NCBI RefSeq assembly: GCF_949987535.1
Contig: NC_080078.1
Coordinates: forward strand, 52,044,207 to 52,108,206
DNA length: 64,000 nt
Origin: Balaenoptera acutorostrata
Taxonomy: Eukaryota; Chordata; Mammalia; Artiodactyla; Balaenopteridae
Direction: 5' to 3'
This document shows positions 35,085-44,429 of this stretch, one piece after another (position 1 is the stretch's first letter; each line of letters begins with the position of its first letter). Both the position numbers and the translations under genes were made by a program. Below the pieces are notes generated by a model. That model had not been told where the DNA came from, did no database searches, and saw nothing but the letters and a program-made list of their open reading frames with translations.

Positions 35085-35999
35085 TGCATCATTTTCCCTA
35101 ATTCTTTGCGTATCCTGTATCTATGTCCTTTATCATGGGACCTCATAGCTCCTCTTTCTAATGAGGTAGAGTCTAGGGTGGAGTCTATTTCCACACTCTT
35201 GGATCTGGAGTTGGCTATGTCACTTGCTTTAGTGAATAGAATGAAGCTGAAGGGATTTGTTCCAGTTCAAAGCCTAAGTCTCAGAAGGCCCGTGTGTTTC
35301 CATTTTCTTGCACTTTTGTGTCTGCCATCATCATGAAAACATGCCCAGGATTAAGGGTTATGTGGAGGAGGGCTGAGTCATCCTAGTTATCCCAGCTGAA
35401 GTCATTTTAGATCAGCTAACTTCCAGATATCCCCAGATGTATAAGGTTTCTCTTGACACCATAACAAATAAGCACAGTTTTAGTGACTTAAAAGAACACA
35501 ACTTTATTGTTACAGATCTGGAGGTCAGAAGTCTCAAATGGGTCCACAGAGCTGCATTCCTTCTGGAAGCTATAGGGGAAAATCTGATTCCTTGTCTTTT
35601 GTAGCTTTTAGAAGCTGCCTATACTCTTTGACTCAAAGACCCTTCTACCATCTTCAAAGCCAGCAGCATAGCATCTCTCCTGTGTGAACTCCTGCCAATC
35701 TCTTTTATAAACCCTTGTGATTATATCAAGTCCACCCAGATAATCAAAGGTAATCTCTCCATCTCAAGATCCTTAATCACAGCTGCAAAGTTCCTTTTAC
35801 ATGGCAGGTAATATATTCACAGATTCTGATGATTAGGACATGGACACCTTTGGGTACCATTATTCTGTCTACCATACCAGACTCAGACCAAGATCAGCAG
35901 ATACAGATGTGTGAGAAATAAATGCTCAATGTTGCGTGCCGCTGAGGTTTTGAGATCGTTTGTTATGTGGCATTGTTGTGTCAATTTATAACTGACACA
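35085..35999 (+). mobile_element. MaLR-like LTR, sense, split by a nested LTR (35438-35876)
   Basis: The left part ends 'gatcagctaacttccagata' and the right part resumes 'ctcagaccaagatcagcaga' then 'tgtgagaaataaatgctcaa'. Joining the parts restores the normal order of this LTR family ('gatcagcc...cagacatgtgag...gaaataaatg'). The split point carries a 5-bp duplication, 'ccaga'. A SINE then inserted just past its 3' end. Confidence 0.7.
35438..35876 (-). mobile_element. MaLR-type LTR, antisense, nested, with 5-bp TSD
   Basis: The plus strand reads 'gacaccataacaaataagca', 'cttaaaagaacacaacttta', 'catctcaagatccttaatca' and 'tctgtctaccata', the antisense of the family at 29326. It starts with TG on the plus strand and is bounded by 'ccaga' at 35433-35437 and 35877-35881, the 5-bp duplication expected for ERVL/MaLR integration. 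Confidence 0.82.
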
Positions 36000-36021
36000 T
36001 GATAGAGATCAAACTACTCTT

Positions 36022-36355
36022 TTTTTTTTTTAAGTTATTTATTTATTTATTTTTGGTTGCATTGGGTCTTTGTTGGTGCCCGCGGGCTTTCTGTAGTTGC
36101 GGTGAGCGGGGGCTACTCTTCCTTTGTGGTGCGCGGGCTTCTCATTGTGGTGGCTTCTGTTGTTGCAGAGCATGGGTTCTAGGCAAGCGGGCTTCAGTAG
36201 TTGTGGCTTGTGGGCTCTAGAGCACAGGCTCAGTAGTTGTGGCACATGGGCTTAGTTGCTCCGTGGCATGTGGGATCTTCCCGGACCAGGGCTCGAACCT
36301 GTGTCCCCTGCATTGGCAGGTGGATTCTTAACCACTGTGCCACCAGGGAAGTCCC
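36022..36355 (-). mobile_element. CHR-type SINE, antisense, with TSD
   Basis: A well-preserved long-form SINE runs from a T-rich tail to 'ccactgtgccaccagggaag' and 'tccc'. A perfect 15-bp duplication, 'gatcaaactactctt', is at 36007-36021 and 36356-36370. It retains many CG dinucleotides, suggesting a fairly recent insertion. Confidence 0.95.
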
Positions 36356-36460
36356 GATCAAACTACTCTTAATTGGCAAGTTTGAAATTATATCCCACCA
36401 TTAGTTAAAATGAAAACTACAGTGCAAAATGAGAATAAAGTAGTAAAAAAAAAAGTTCCT

Positions 36461-36464
36461 TTCC

Positions 36465-36517
<53 letters not shown>

Positions 36518-36537
36518 TTCCTTCCTTCCTTCCTTTC
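36461..36537. repeat. (TTTC)n/(TTCC)n polypyrimidine tract
   Basis: About eleven 'tttc' units merge into 'ttcc' units, a strand-asymmetric tract of over 70 bases. Such mirror-symmetric pyrimidine runs can form triplex (H-) DNA and are highly length-variable. Confidence 0.95.
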
Positions 36538-36699
36538 CAGTTTTTCATTATGGAAAAAAAGGAGAAAATGTAGAAAAACAAAAATATAGAAAAGAATAAA
36601 AAATCACTCTTCATCACATCATTCTACAGTAATTACTATCAACATTTTTGTGCACAGCCAGAATTTTCAAATATTCAATCTTTAGAAATTCTATTATGG

Positions 36700-37625
36700 G
36701 ACTTTCAATGGAAGGTTGACCTGACCCAGGAGAGCTCTCCTTCTATCTCAAATATTATACATAGAAATGCCAGAACAAACATACTAGAAAATAATAACAT
36801 GAGTGAGCGTAGGTCAGAGTTAGTGCATTCTAAACTCTTGTACTGTTTGGAAGAAGGAGAAGGATGAAGATTAACTTGCGATTTCTTAAGTATACATGTT
36901 AAACATTTAAGGGTAACCACTAAAATAGTAGAAATAAAATGGGACCAGTAAAGGAAGCCAGAAGGAAATGGATCCAACAAAATTCACAGAGAGGAAGAAA
37001 AAGAAGTGAAGAAAAATCTCCCAAATGGAATGTACAAAATAAGATGGCAGAGATAAGTCCAAACATGTCAGTAATTATAATGATGGAAATAGACTATATA
37101 AAAACTAGAGATAATCAAATTGTTTTAAAAAATCCATCTATTTGTCACTTTCCAGAGATGCACTTAAGTAACAAAACTCAGAAGGGTTAGAAATAAGAGA
37201 TGGAAAAGGCATTTGATATATCAGGAAAGTACTAAAAGAAGGCTGGTGTCCCACATGGTCACAGAAGACACATCAAAGTCCTGTGTAGACTGCAGCACTG
37301 TTTGTACTACAGAAAATTTGGAAACAACATAAAGAGCTATAAAAATGGAAGGTTATATATTCACGTGATGGAATGCTATGTAACAGTTACAATGAATGAA
37401 CTAGAGCCATATAAATCAACATAGATTTCAAAAAATGTGAATGGAAAAAGAAATGGAAAAACATTACATTCAGCCTGATAAGATTTATCCGTATAAAAAA
37501 ACAACTCTATATATCTCCCACATGTATGTGGCAAAATAGAAAAATCTGGACTGGGTGATAACATGCTAAATTTATGTCAGTCAGTTTGAGGGGGGAAAAG
37601 ATGGGCTAGAGAAATAGAATAAGTA
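36700..37625 (+). mobile_element. Old L1/HAL1-like fragments, sense
   Basis: 'cacagaagacacatcaaagt' is unclear, but 'actgcagcactgtttgtact', 'gaaaatttggaaacaacata' and 'gatggaatgctatgtaacag' are landmarks of the ORF2 end and 3' UTR of ancient L1. The A-rich part before it ('agtaaaggaagccagaagga') resembles an internal L1 region. It is strongly diverged and probably composite. Confidence 0.6.
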
Positions 37626-37684
37626 AGACTTTAGCTCATGTATAATATTCTAGTTATTTTAATTAAACATTCTGAAGGAGATAT

Positions 37685-37835
37685 ACAGTTGACCCTTGAA
37701 CAACACGGATTCGAACTGCACTGGTCTACTTATACACAGATTTTTTTTCAGTAAATGCCACAATACTACAAGGTCTGCCATTGGCTGAATCTACAGATGC
37801 AGAACCAAGGATATGGAGGGCCAACTGTAAAATTA
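37685..37835 (+). mobile_element. MER2-like Tigger (mariner) fragment, internally deleted
   Basis: It starts 'acagttgacccttgaacaac', contains 'ctacttatacacagattttt', and closes with 'gatatggagggccaactgta'. These are the two ends of a MER2-type non-autonomous Tigger element with most of the interior missing. The 'cagttgaccc' and 'ggccaactg' ends are an approximate inverted repeat, bounded by TA. Confidence 0.8.
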
Positions 37836-37839
37836 TAAT

Positions 37840-38760
37840 TGGATTTTCTACCACACTGGGATCGGTGTCCTTCACCCCTGGCATTCAAGGGTTAAGAGTA
37901 ATTAAGTAATGTTTGTTTCATCATTCCGTCCAATTTTCTGTACTTTTAGAAAATATCTCAAAGTACAGTTCCTGAAAACAGAGTGAGGGCTATTTTCTCT
38001 AAGTCCTCTTTGAGTGCCAAAATTCAATTTTACTATCATATCTAATAGATAAAGAAGTGAAAGAAAGAAAAAAAAAAGAAATCTATAGTGCTTTGGAACC
38101 TGCAGGCAAATATTAGAGCGTGGTTTACTATAGAAAAAAATCAGGCAAATGCTAAATGTCTTGAAATAATAAAATTGACACATAACTTTGGGGGAAGTAT
38201 TAAACAGCCCCCCTTTTTTGCATATCTGGAAGAAAAAAGAGATCCAATTCATAATTCAGGACAGTATTTTTTAAAATTCTTTTTTCTCTGGTTTTCATAT
38301 AACCTATATGGTCCTATATTTGTACCTTCTCATTCTCCAAATTCCTTCCTTTCTATTCACACTTCTGTTCTATCTGAAGCCCCAATACACATGACTCTTC
38401 TGTCTCATCATTTTCTCAATTCTTTCCTCCTGCTCCTTCCAAACTGTCTCTATCCATTTTCCATATTCAGCTGTCACAAAAGCCTGGGACCTTACCCAAC
38501 AAAGACAGAACTCTCCAGGGGAGAAGAGACAAAGCTGAGTAGTCAAAGAGAAAATTCTCCTTAGCAGGGGTAGAAAAAGGAATAAGTGTAGGCTGAGAAC
38601 TCTGTAAATTAATATAGATCGTTCCCGTCACAAATGCAAACAGCTGGCTTTGAAATACAGATCAGCATACAGATCAGAATCATAACTGCAACTGGGGATG
38701 AAAAGTATGTCCGGAGGAAGAATTGGATGGTCTTGGTTCAGGTCCAGATACCCCATTTAG
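37840..38760. other. No recognisable feature
   Basis: The longest open frame (38088-38564 plus, 158 codons) has no ATG start, is rich in F/L/S from T-rich text and shows no family motif. I regard it as chance. Confidence 0.45.
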
Positions 38761-38764
38761 ATGG

Positions 38765-38865
38765 TAAACTCTGTGGTTTGTGCAGATAGAATCCATGTCT
38801 GCCCTGTTTTCTGTTGTGTCTCAGTGCCCAGTCCAAAGAAAGAACCCCAATATATTTGGTGGGTG
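38765..38865 (+). mobile_element. L2 3'-end fragment (tentative)
   Basis: 'gtctgccctgttttctgttg' and 'tgtctcagtgcccagtccaa' resemble the L2 3' end ('ttgtctgttttgttcactgc', 'tatccccagtgcctagaac'). Confidence 0.4.
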
Positions 38866-39114
38866 ACCTTGAGAAGAAGAGTGTCAGTTTCTTTAATTAC
38901 AAAGTAGCAAATTTAAACAATGTCATCCTTAGTCACTTTATGGAAAATTTACTAGACGCCAAGTGATCTACATTGTAAGAGAAATAACTAAGAAAAGGGA
39001 AGTGTAGTAGACAAATCATCAAGTGTGGAGGCCAGAATACTCCTCCATAATCAGAGGGGGACCTGGGTAAGCTCACTCGTTGTAGTTTCTCACCTGTCAG
39101 ATAGGAAAAGTTGG

Positions 39115-39550
39115 GTCAAATCACCTCTTATTGGCTCACTGTAATGTGACTTTGCAACTCCTCCCCTTAAAAAGTGGAGCTGTGGCTTGCTTTGACCAAT
39201 AGTGGGGTGGAATGAAAATGTGCAAGTTTTAAGCCTTGATCCCAAGATTCCTTGTTTGATTTTCCTCTCACTCTTGGAAGCCTGCCTCCACCATGTACAT
39301 AAGCCCAGGCTAGGCTGCTACTAGCCTGCTAAAGGGTGAGAGACACATGGCCCAGTCACCCCATCACGCCAGCCAACAGCCAGCCAACTCCAGAAACTGA
39401 CCAGAATCTAACTGCAGATACATGAGTGAGCCCAACTGAGACCAGAAGAAGGATCCAGCTGACCCTAACTCAGATTGCTGGGCCAAATAAATCATTTTTT
39501 TTTAAACCACCAAGTTTACGGGTGTTTGTTATGCAGCAATAGCTAACTGA
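39115..39550 (+). mobile_element. MaLR-like LTR, sense, nearly complete
   Basis: Landmarks: 'caccatgtacataagcccag', 'cagccaacagccagccaact', 'gggccaaataaatcattttt', 'accaccaagtttacgggtgt' and 'atgcagcaatagctaactga'. This is the best copy of the family also at 28220 and 35085. AATAAA (about 39485) is its polyadenylation signal. Confidence 0.75.
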
Positions 39551-39554
39551 TATA

Positions 39555-40070
39555 ATTTTCAAATTGAAAATTCAGTGAGTCAATTACCCTTCCCTCCCTT
39601 GTACCTTCAGACAGAGGGTACATTTTCCAGGAAACTTACCCTGACCAAGAAAGCATCCAATGCATTGTCTTGATGGTCTGTTGTCTGCTTTTGTTTGGCT
39701 GTATAACTTCCTGTATCATTGTTCTATTGGCTATTTAAAGAGCTCTAACAGACATGGTTAAAATTTAGTCCACCCATTATCCCTGGGACCTACTTATTTC
39801 TGCCTCAAGCTTTTTCTCATTTAGCTAAGGCCTAGCTACTCATGGCTCTCGATGTTCACTGAAGAAAACAATGCAGTAGGACATGTCTGTCTTTAGTTTC
39901 TGCACTGCTCTCCTCTGACAGCCACCATCCTTGAAGGTGGGCATCATGCTCTTGCTGTCTTTAGATGCCTGGGACTATTCCCCATGAACATCTAAGCTCA
40001 CTTGTGTGGTGACCCTTCAGATCAGAACTCTTTTCATTGCATTTCAAGGTAACACCTAGTTATGTAACAG
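39555..40070. other. No firmly assigned feature
   Basis: Possibly diverged L2 pieces ('gtataacttcctgtatcatt', 'cttgaaggtgggcatcatgc'), too weak to call. Confidence 0.35.
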
Positions 40071-40079
40071 ATTAATTCT

Positions 40080-40450
40080 GAGGCTGGCCCATCACAGAAA
40101 TTCCAGCTCAAATTGGCTTGAGTGAAGAGGGGGAATTTATTTGTTTTTGTTACTGAAGGGTATCTGGCTTCAGGCATGGTTTTAATTAGGTTTCCGTCTT
40201 TTTCACTCCATCAGTAATCTCTCTTTTCCCCTGTGTTGTTTTAATTTACAGGCAGGCTTTCTCCACATGGTGACAAAAATGGTTGCTGGGAGCCTGGGAC
40301 TCCCGTATTTTCTGCTGAATAACTGCAGCATAAAGAGAACTTTCCCTTCGTTTCAGCAAAAGTCTTCTGGCTGATTCTCACTGGTCTCCTCGGGTCACAT
40401 AGTGTGCCTGAACGGATTGCTTTCTCCAGGGGAATGGCAAATGCTAATTA
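40080..40450 (-). mobile_element. Ancient repeat (same family as 14440 and 60950)
   Basis: 'cagctcaaattggcttgagt', 'gggggaatttatttgttttt', 'aggcaggctttctccacatg' and 'ggctgattctcactggtctc' follow the same order as the other two copies. The strand is by analogy. Confidence 0.6.
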
Positions 40451-40621
40451 GCCAAACTGGTAACCTGCTAGCCCCCCAGAGAAGGGTAGAGTGGGAGGTG
40501 AGGGTGGGGCAAGCACCACTCAATCACGTGGATTAAGAGAGGGTGGGATTTTCCCCGGAACATCAGGTGCTGTTACTAGAAGGGGGACAGATGTGGGCAG
40601 GTAAAACCAGCAGTTACCATC

Positions 40622-40795
40622 TGACCAATGGCTTTCAATCTCACTGTATATTATAGTCACGCGAGGGGTACTTTTAGAAAACACTTCCAGAAATACTGCT
40701 TTATTCGGTCTGAGGTGTGGCCTGGGCCTCAGTATTCATTTAAATTCTCCAGGTGATTCTAATGAGTAGCCAAGGCCAGAACTGCTGCATTAGGG
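40622..40795 (-). mobile_element. MER5-like hAT transposon, antisense
   Basis: 'atggctttcaatctcactgt', 'ggtgtggcctgggcctcagt' and 'ctccaggtgattctaatgag' match MER5 read in the orientation with 'ccccaggtgattctaatgtg'. It is close to full length. Confidence 0.8.
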
Positions 40796-41035
40796 ATATT
40801 AATAGCTAATTAAGCCTGACCCTGGGAAATGCCTTGAAGCCTGCGGGTCAGGCTGAAAGAGGGCATCTCTCAGGGCAGAGTTCCCGACACTGGATAAAGC
40901 TAAGAATCAGTGTGGTGCAGTTGGCATGGGAGTGGACTGTGGTCGGCAGACAGGTAGCTGTAATTGCCCCCAAACTGAAGTTTATTAGCAACCACCTGCT
41001 GTGTACACAAGCTGCCAGCCCTGATGACAAGTTTT

Positions 41036-41392
41036 TTTTTTTTAATTTATTTATTTAATTAATTTATTTTTGGCTGCATTGGGTCTTCGTTGCTGTGCGC
41101 GGGCTTTCTCTAGTTATGGCGAGTGGGGGCTACTCTTTGTTAAGGTGCACAGGCTTCTCATTGCGGTGGCTTCTCTTGTTGCGGAGCACGGGCTCTAGGC
41201 ACGCAGGCTTCAGTAGCTGTGGCACATGGGTTCAGTAGTTGTGGCTTGTGGGCTCTAGAGCACGGGCTCAGTAGTTGTGGCGCATGGGCTTAGTTGCTCC
41301 GTGGCATGTGGGATCTTCCTGGACCAGGGCTTGAACCCGTGTCCCCTGCATTGGCAGGCGGATTCTTAACCACTGCGCCACCAGGGAAGCCC
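41036..41392 (-). mobile_element. CHR-type SINE, antisense, with TSD
   Basis: Long-form SINE, T-rich tail first and ending 'ccactgcgccaccagggaag' then 'ccc'. The duplication 'ctgatgacaagtttt' (41021-41035) recurs with one change at 41393-41407. It lies about 1.5 kb upstream of the CpG island and is CG-rich, thus fairly young. Confidence 0.94.
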
Positions 41393-41402
41393 CTGATGAC
41401 AA

Positions 41403-42575
41403 CTTTTGAAATTAAATTTTGAGAAACGTTTTGGTCCAGAAAGCCAGAGAATCCACTCCAACACCCCCAATTACAGACTGCAAGGTTCAAGGTCAGTTAC
41501 CCCATCAGAGGCCACCTCCCCCAGGGTCAGGTGTAGGGACCCTTGGGGGTCCCTGGCGTCATTCAGCCTGTGGAGCCTACGCCTATCCCCCTGGTCCCCA
41601 TTAGAGGGGGTGGAACAGTCATTCCCATCTTTCCTGCTGCAGAATGTTTTCTCCCAGCCGGTTGGAGGAGGCAAATTCTCCTCATCTTTCTAGTGAGGAA
41701 AAGTTCTGGCCAATCACAAGAAGCCAACTGGAGACTGCAAATGTGGGGATGAGACGGCAAAATCTGTTTTTGGAGCTGCAAGCGACACACCTCTCCGTGC
41801 GCAGAGCTGCCCCAGAAAGCTTGTTGTCAGGCAGCCTCTGGCAGCTGCTCCCCGCTGGTGGGTGGAGGTTTCAGAGGCTGCTGGTTGCCTGGGTCTCTGC
41901 ATCCAGAATTCCACATGTTCAGAGTCCAGGCCCTGAGCAAAACACAATATGGGGCTTCTTCCAGAACTTTCATTTTGGAAATTAGGGAGAGGAGAAAGCT
42001 CAGACAGAGGCCGTGGGATGCAGTAGGCAGGATAAGGGATTGGAAATCCAAGCTCCAACTCATTGATTCCTGTCCTGTCTTCCTCGACTTGGGCACATGA
42101 CAGAGCCTCCCTGAACCTCAGTTTCCTCATCTGTAACGTGGGGTCCTAGACGTGTCTGAGAATCCTCCAGGCTCTGCACATTCTGCGGTTATGATAAGGA
42201 AGGCCGCCAGCCTGCTTTGCTTTGGGGGGGGGGCAACTGGTGCCTGAACGGATTGGGGGGGAGGACAATGCAGTGTTTATGACCCCCTCATGGTTAAGAG
42301 CAAGAGACGCCCCCTTTTCTCCTTGTCCTTTCCTTCCCTCCTCATCACATCACTGTCACTCTAGAAGCATAAATATTGAGGACGGTGTGTGAGGGGCGGC
42401 CAAGCCAAGGGGTTAAACACGGCTTTAATCCCTGTTTCAAAGGGAGACGGGCAGCGCTTCTGCAGACATGGAGGCTCGAGGCCGCTTCCGTTTTCTCTCC
42501 TCTCTCCCGCCCTGTCTCTCTCCTCCCCCTCCCTCCCTCTTCCTTCCACTGCTGTTTACTGATCCCCCAAGTCGT
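41403..42575. other. GC-rich upstream flank of the CpG island, one short MIR
   Basis: GC content rises steadily here. Many overlapping ORFs (60-140 codons, both strands) appear because stop codons are rarer, and none shows a family motif. A sense MIR scrap lies at about 42095-42150 ('cctcagtttcctcatctgta'). Poly-G runs occur at 42223-42231 and about 42256-42262. The CT-rich stretch 42495-42545 fits a TATA-less promoter flank. 'cataaatatt' at 42369 is a weak TATA-like site. Confidence 0.5.
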
Positions 42576-42579
42576 GATG

Positions 42580-43110
42580 ACGTGTCAGGAACGGTGCCAA
42601 GTGCGACGGCCCCGAATTCATTGGGGGGGTGGATGAAAGCTCTGTCCCGTCGGAGTCTCCCGGGGCAGAAGTGGAAATAAACAGTGACAGTACAGCGCCC
42701 CTAGGGCTCCCGCGGAAATGAGCGCGGGCTGTTCGGAAAGCCCTCGAGAGGACCCCCGAGCCAGGGGAGGCCGGCCCGGCGCCCCTCGCCTCCGCCGCAG
42801 ATGGCAGGGGGCGGGGGAGGCCGGGCTGCAGCCCCGCGGGTACCTCCGTGAGTCAGGGGCCCGCCTCCCAGCCCGCGCGCAGGCGAATCCCCGCCGCCCA
42901 GCTCAGCACCGCCCGCGCCGCGCCTCCGCCCACCCTCCGCGCCGCGCGCCGCGCGCCGCGCGCCCCGCGCCAGCGCCTGCTGCTCGCGGGGCGATCCGGC
43001 TCTCCGACCTTCCGCCGCAGCCCTGAGCCGCGGCCGCCGGAGGGAGGTCAAGGGGTGTGAGTGCCTGCCCTGCTGAAGGGGGGGCGATCGCCGAGCTGCA
43101 GTGTTCCTTG
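42580..43110 (+). promoter_or_regulatory. CpG island, probable promoter and 5' exon of a plus-strand gene
   Basis: The core (about 42710-43060) is very GC-rich with unsuppressed CG dinucleotides, against a background where CG is rare. It includes 'gcgccgcgcgccgcgcgccg' and the NotI-type site 'gcggccgc' near 43030. It lacks a TATA box close by, as usual for island promoters. Two possible 5' splice donors occur: 'gtgagt' at 42848 and the overlapping 'gtgtgagt' at 43055/43057. The plus strand is favoured because a good coding-exon candidate with matching splice signals lies 0.6 kb downstream (43671). ORFs inside the island (42718-43026 plus, 42701-43051 minus) are low-complexity A/R/P/G frames and I do not call them genes. 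The promoter might also fire divergently. Confidence 0.8.
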
Positions 43111-43670
43111 GCCTCAGGAAACGTTGCCCGGGAAAAGGGGGGAAAAACAGAACAAGTGAAATGACTCAGGATTCTTGGAGTGGCTACGACGCGGCGGTGC
43201 AGAGGACTGATTCCAGCAGCCGTGGTGGGAGCTAAGAGGCCTGGTGGGTCTCTAAGTTTCAAACAGAGGGACGGACCCTGCCCCAACCCTAGCTTGAATT
43301 TTTGTAGGAGAGTAGAAATGCACTTAAAATGTATAGCTCTAAAAATACCAAACTGCTGTATTTTGGTGAATTCGCAACAAGCAGGTGACCCAGAAAAAGA
43401 AATAAGCTCCTGAAGCCTTGAGCATCCACAGAATAATCACTCAGTTGGGCCAAGGCCAAGTGCTTCAATCCCACTGACCTTTCCACATTACCTTTTGGGA
43501 AGAAAGGCTGGAGGCTGCTTGGAAATGAAGAGCAGCAAATTGGGTCATTTCTATCTGGAACTACCCAAAGCGGCCATCTCTGAAAAGCCACCCTGAGCTC
43601 CAGGGGCCGCAGGGAGGTCACCAGGTCCCCCAGGAGCTCCTGCTGGCTAGAATCTGTCCTTCCTCCATAG
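43111..43670. other. Probable first intron
   Basis: This is unique sequence between the island and the candidate exon. The polypyrimidine tract 'ctgtccttcctccatag' at its end gives a strong 3' splice site. The 160-codon minus-strand ORF at 43289-43771 overlaps the exon antisense and has no motif. Confidence 0.45.
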
Positions 43671-43685
43671 GCTAATGGCCGAGGA

Positions 43686-43803
43686 ATGGCACTGCCCCGG
43701 GCCTCTGGGATGGAAGAGCTGCCCCAGCCTGGAGGTGCTTCCACCAAGATGGGCAGTGACTTGTTCAGCAAAGCCTATGACTTGGGATCTCAGCTCATAG
43801 AGG
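43686..43803 (+). CDS. Candidate first coding exon of an unidentified gene (partial)
   Basis: An exon of 133 nt (43671-43803) is delimited by 'cttcctccatag' upstream and the consensus donor 'gtgagt' at 43804. Translation is proposed from ATG at 43686, whose context 'ggaATGg' has G at -3 and G at +4. It gives about 39 residues beginning MALPRASGMEELPQPGG, then MGSDLFSKAYDLGSQLIE, and leaves one base of the next codon (phase 1). Further in-frame methionines at codons 9 and 22 are alternative starts. Reading upstream to the acceptor is also open (ANGRG), so an upstream start is possible. The acidic-amphipathic end looks like the beginning of a helix. I do not recognise the protein. The remaining exons would lie downstream; I could not find one with confidence inside the window. 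The alternative overlapping frame from ATG 43675 ends in a stop within the exon. Confidence 0.45.
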
Positions 43804-43849
43804 GTGAGTGGGAAGCCCTCTTTGTTTCTCTTATCTGTACCAGTTTGCT

Positions 43850-44425
43850 TCCAGATCAGCAGAAGGCTGTCCTTCCTCTGTATAGCAGCCAAAGTCATGC
43901 TCCTGGAACCTAAGTCAGATTATACTGTCACCTGCTCAGATCTCTCCAGTGACTTCCCATCCCAAGTCATTACCAAGCCTAAAGACCCTCCGAGATTGGG
44001 CGCCAGTTACGCTCACCTCCTCCCCGTCCCCTTTCCCCTCTATCACTCTACTCCAGCCAGAGCAAGGGATCTGGCCTTCTCCCTGTTCCATGAACACACC
44101 AGGTGCACCCCTACCAGTGGCCCTTCTGGCATGCTGTCCCCTCCACCTAGAACTCTCTTCCCCCAGACATTTCTTTCATTTTACTCTGCCCAAAAGACTA
44201 CCCTCCCCAAAATAGAACCCTATCCAAAATAGCTCTCTGTGCTGTCTCCATAGGCCTCCTTGCTGTTTTCATGTCCTTATTATATGTTTACTTATCTGCT
44301 TATCATGCATCTCCCCTAGAATGTGAGTTCCCTGAGGGCAAGATCTTTGTCTGGTGGGCTCTTCTACTTCCAGTGCCTGGCACACTGTAGGTGCTCAAAT
44401 AAATATCTGTGGAAAGAATGAGGTC
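43850..44425 (+). mobile_element. L2 LINE 3' part, sense, well preserved
   Basis: 'cccatcccaagtcattacca', 'ccagccagagcaagggatct', 'cttctggcatgctgtcccct', 'ctagaatgtgagttccctga' and 'gtaggtgctcaaataaatat' are the L2 3' end in order, down to the typical terminus. It starts only about 50 bp after the candidate exon's donor, so the 142-codon ORF at 43804-44232 is L2-derived, not exon extension. Confidence 0.88.
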
Positions 44426-44429
44426 AAAA

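Noticed and set aside
38088..38564. 158-codon plus-strand ORF
   Set aside because: No ATG start; F/L/S-rich translation of T-rich DNA; no splice signals or known motif.
39480..39490. AATAAA as a gene polyadenylation signal
   Set aside because: It is the polyadenylation signal inside a MaLR-like LTR; the same applies to the AATAAA at about 19106 and 56406.
42685..42705. CTCF-like 'agcgcccctaggg' or REST-like half site
   Set aside because: One base short of the CTCF core and only half of the REST motif; too weak without binding data.
42701..43051. 116-codon minus and 102-codon plus ORFs in the CpG island
   Set aside because: Stop-poor GC-rich sequence gives Ala/Arg/Pro/Gly-rich frames on both strands. 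An ATG at 42718 exists but ends inside the island without a donor in frame.
43289..43771. 160-codon minus-strand ORF overlapping the exon
   Set aside because: Antisense shadow, no motif; its start has no promoter or splice support.
43804..44232. 142-codon ORF after the candidate exon
   Set aside because: It begins at the GTG of the splice donor and runs through an L2 LINE, so it is not an exon extension.
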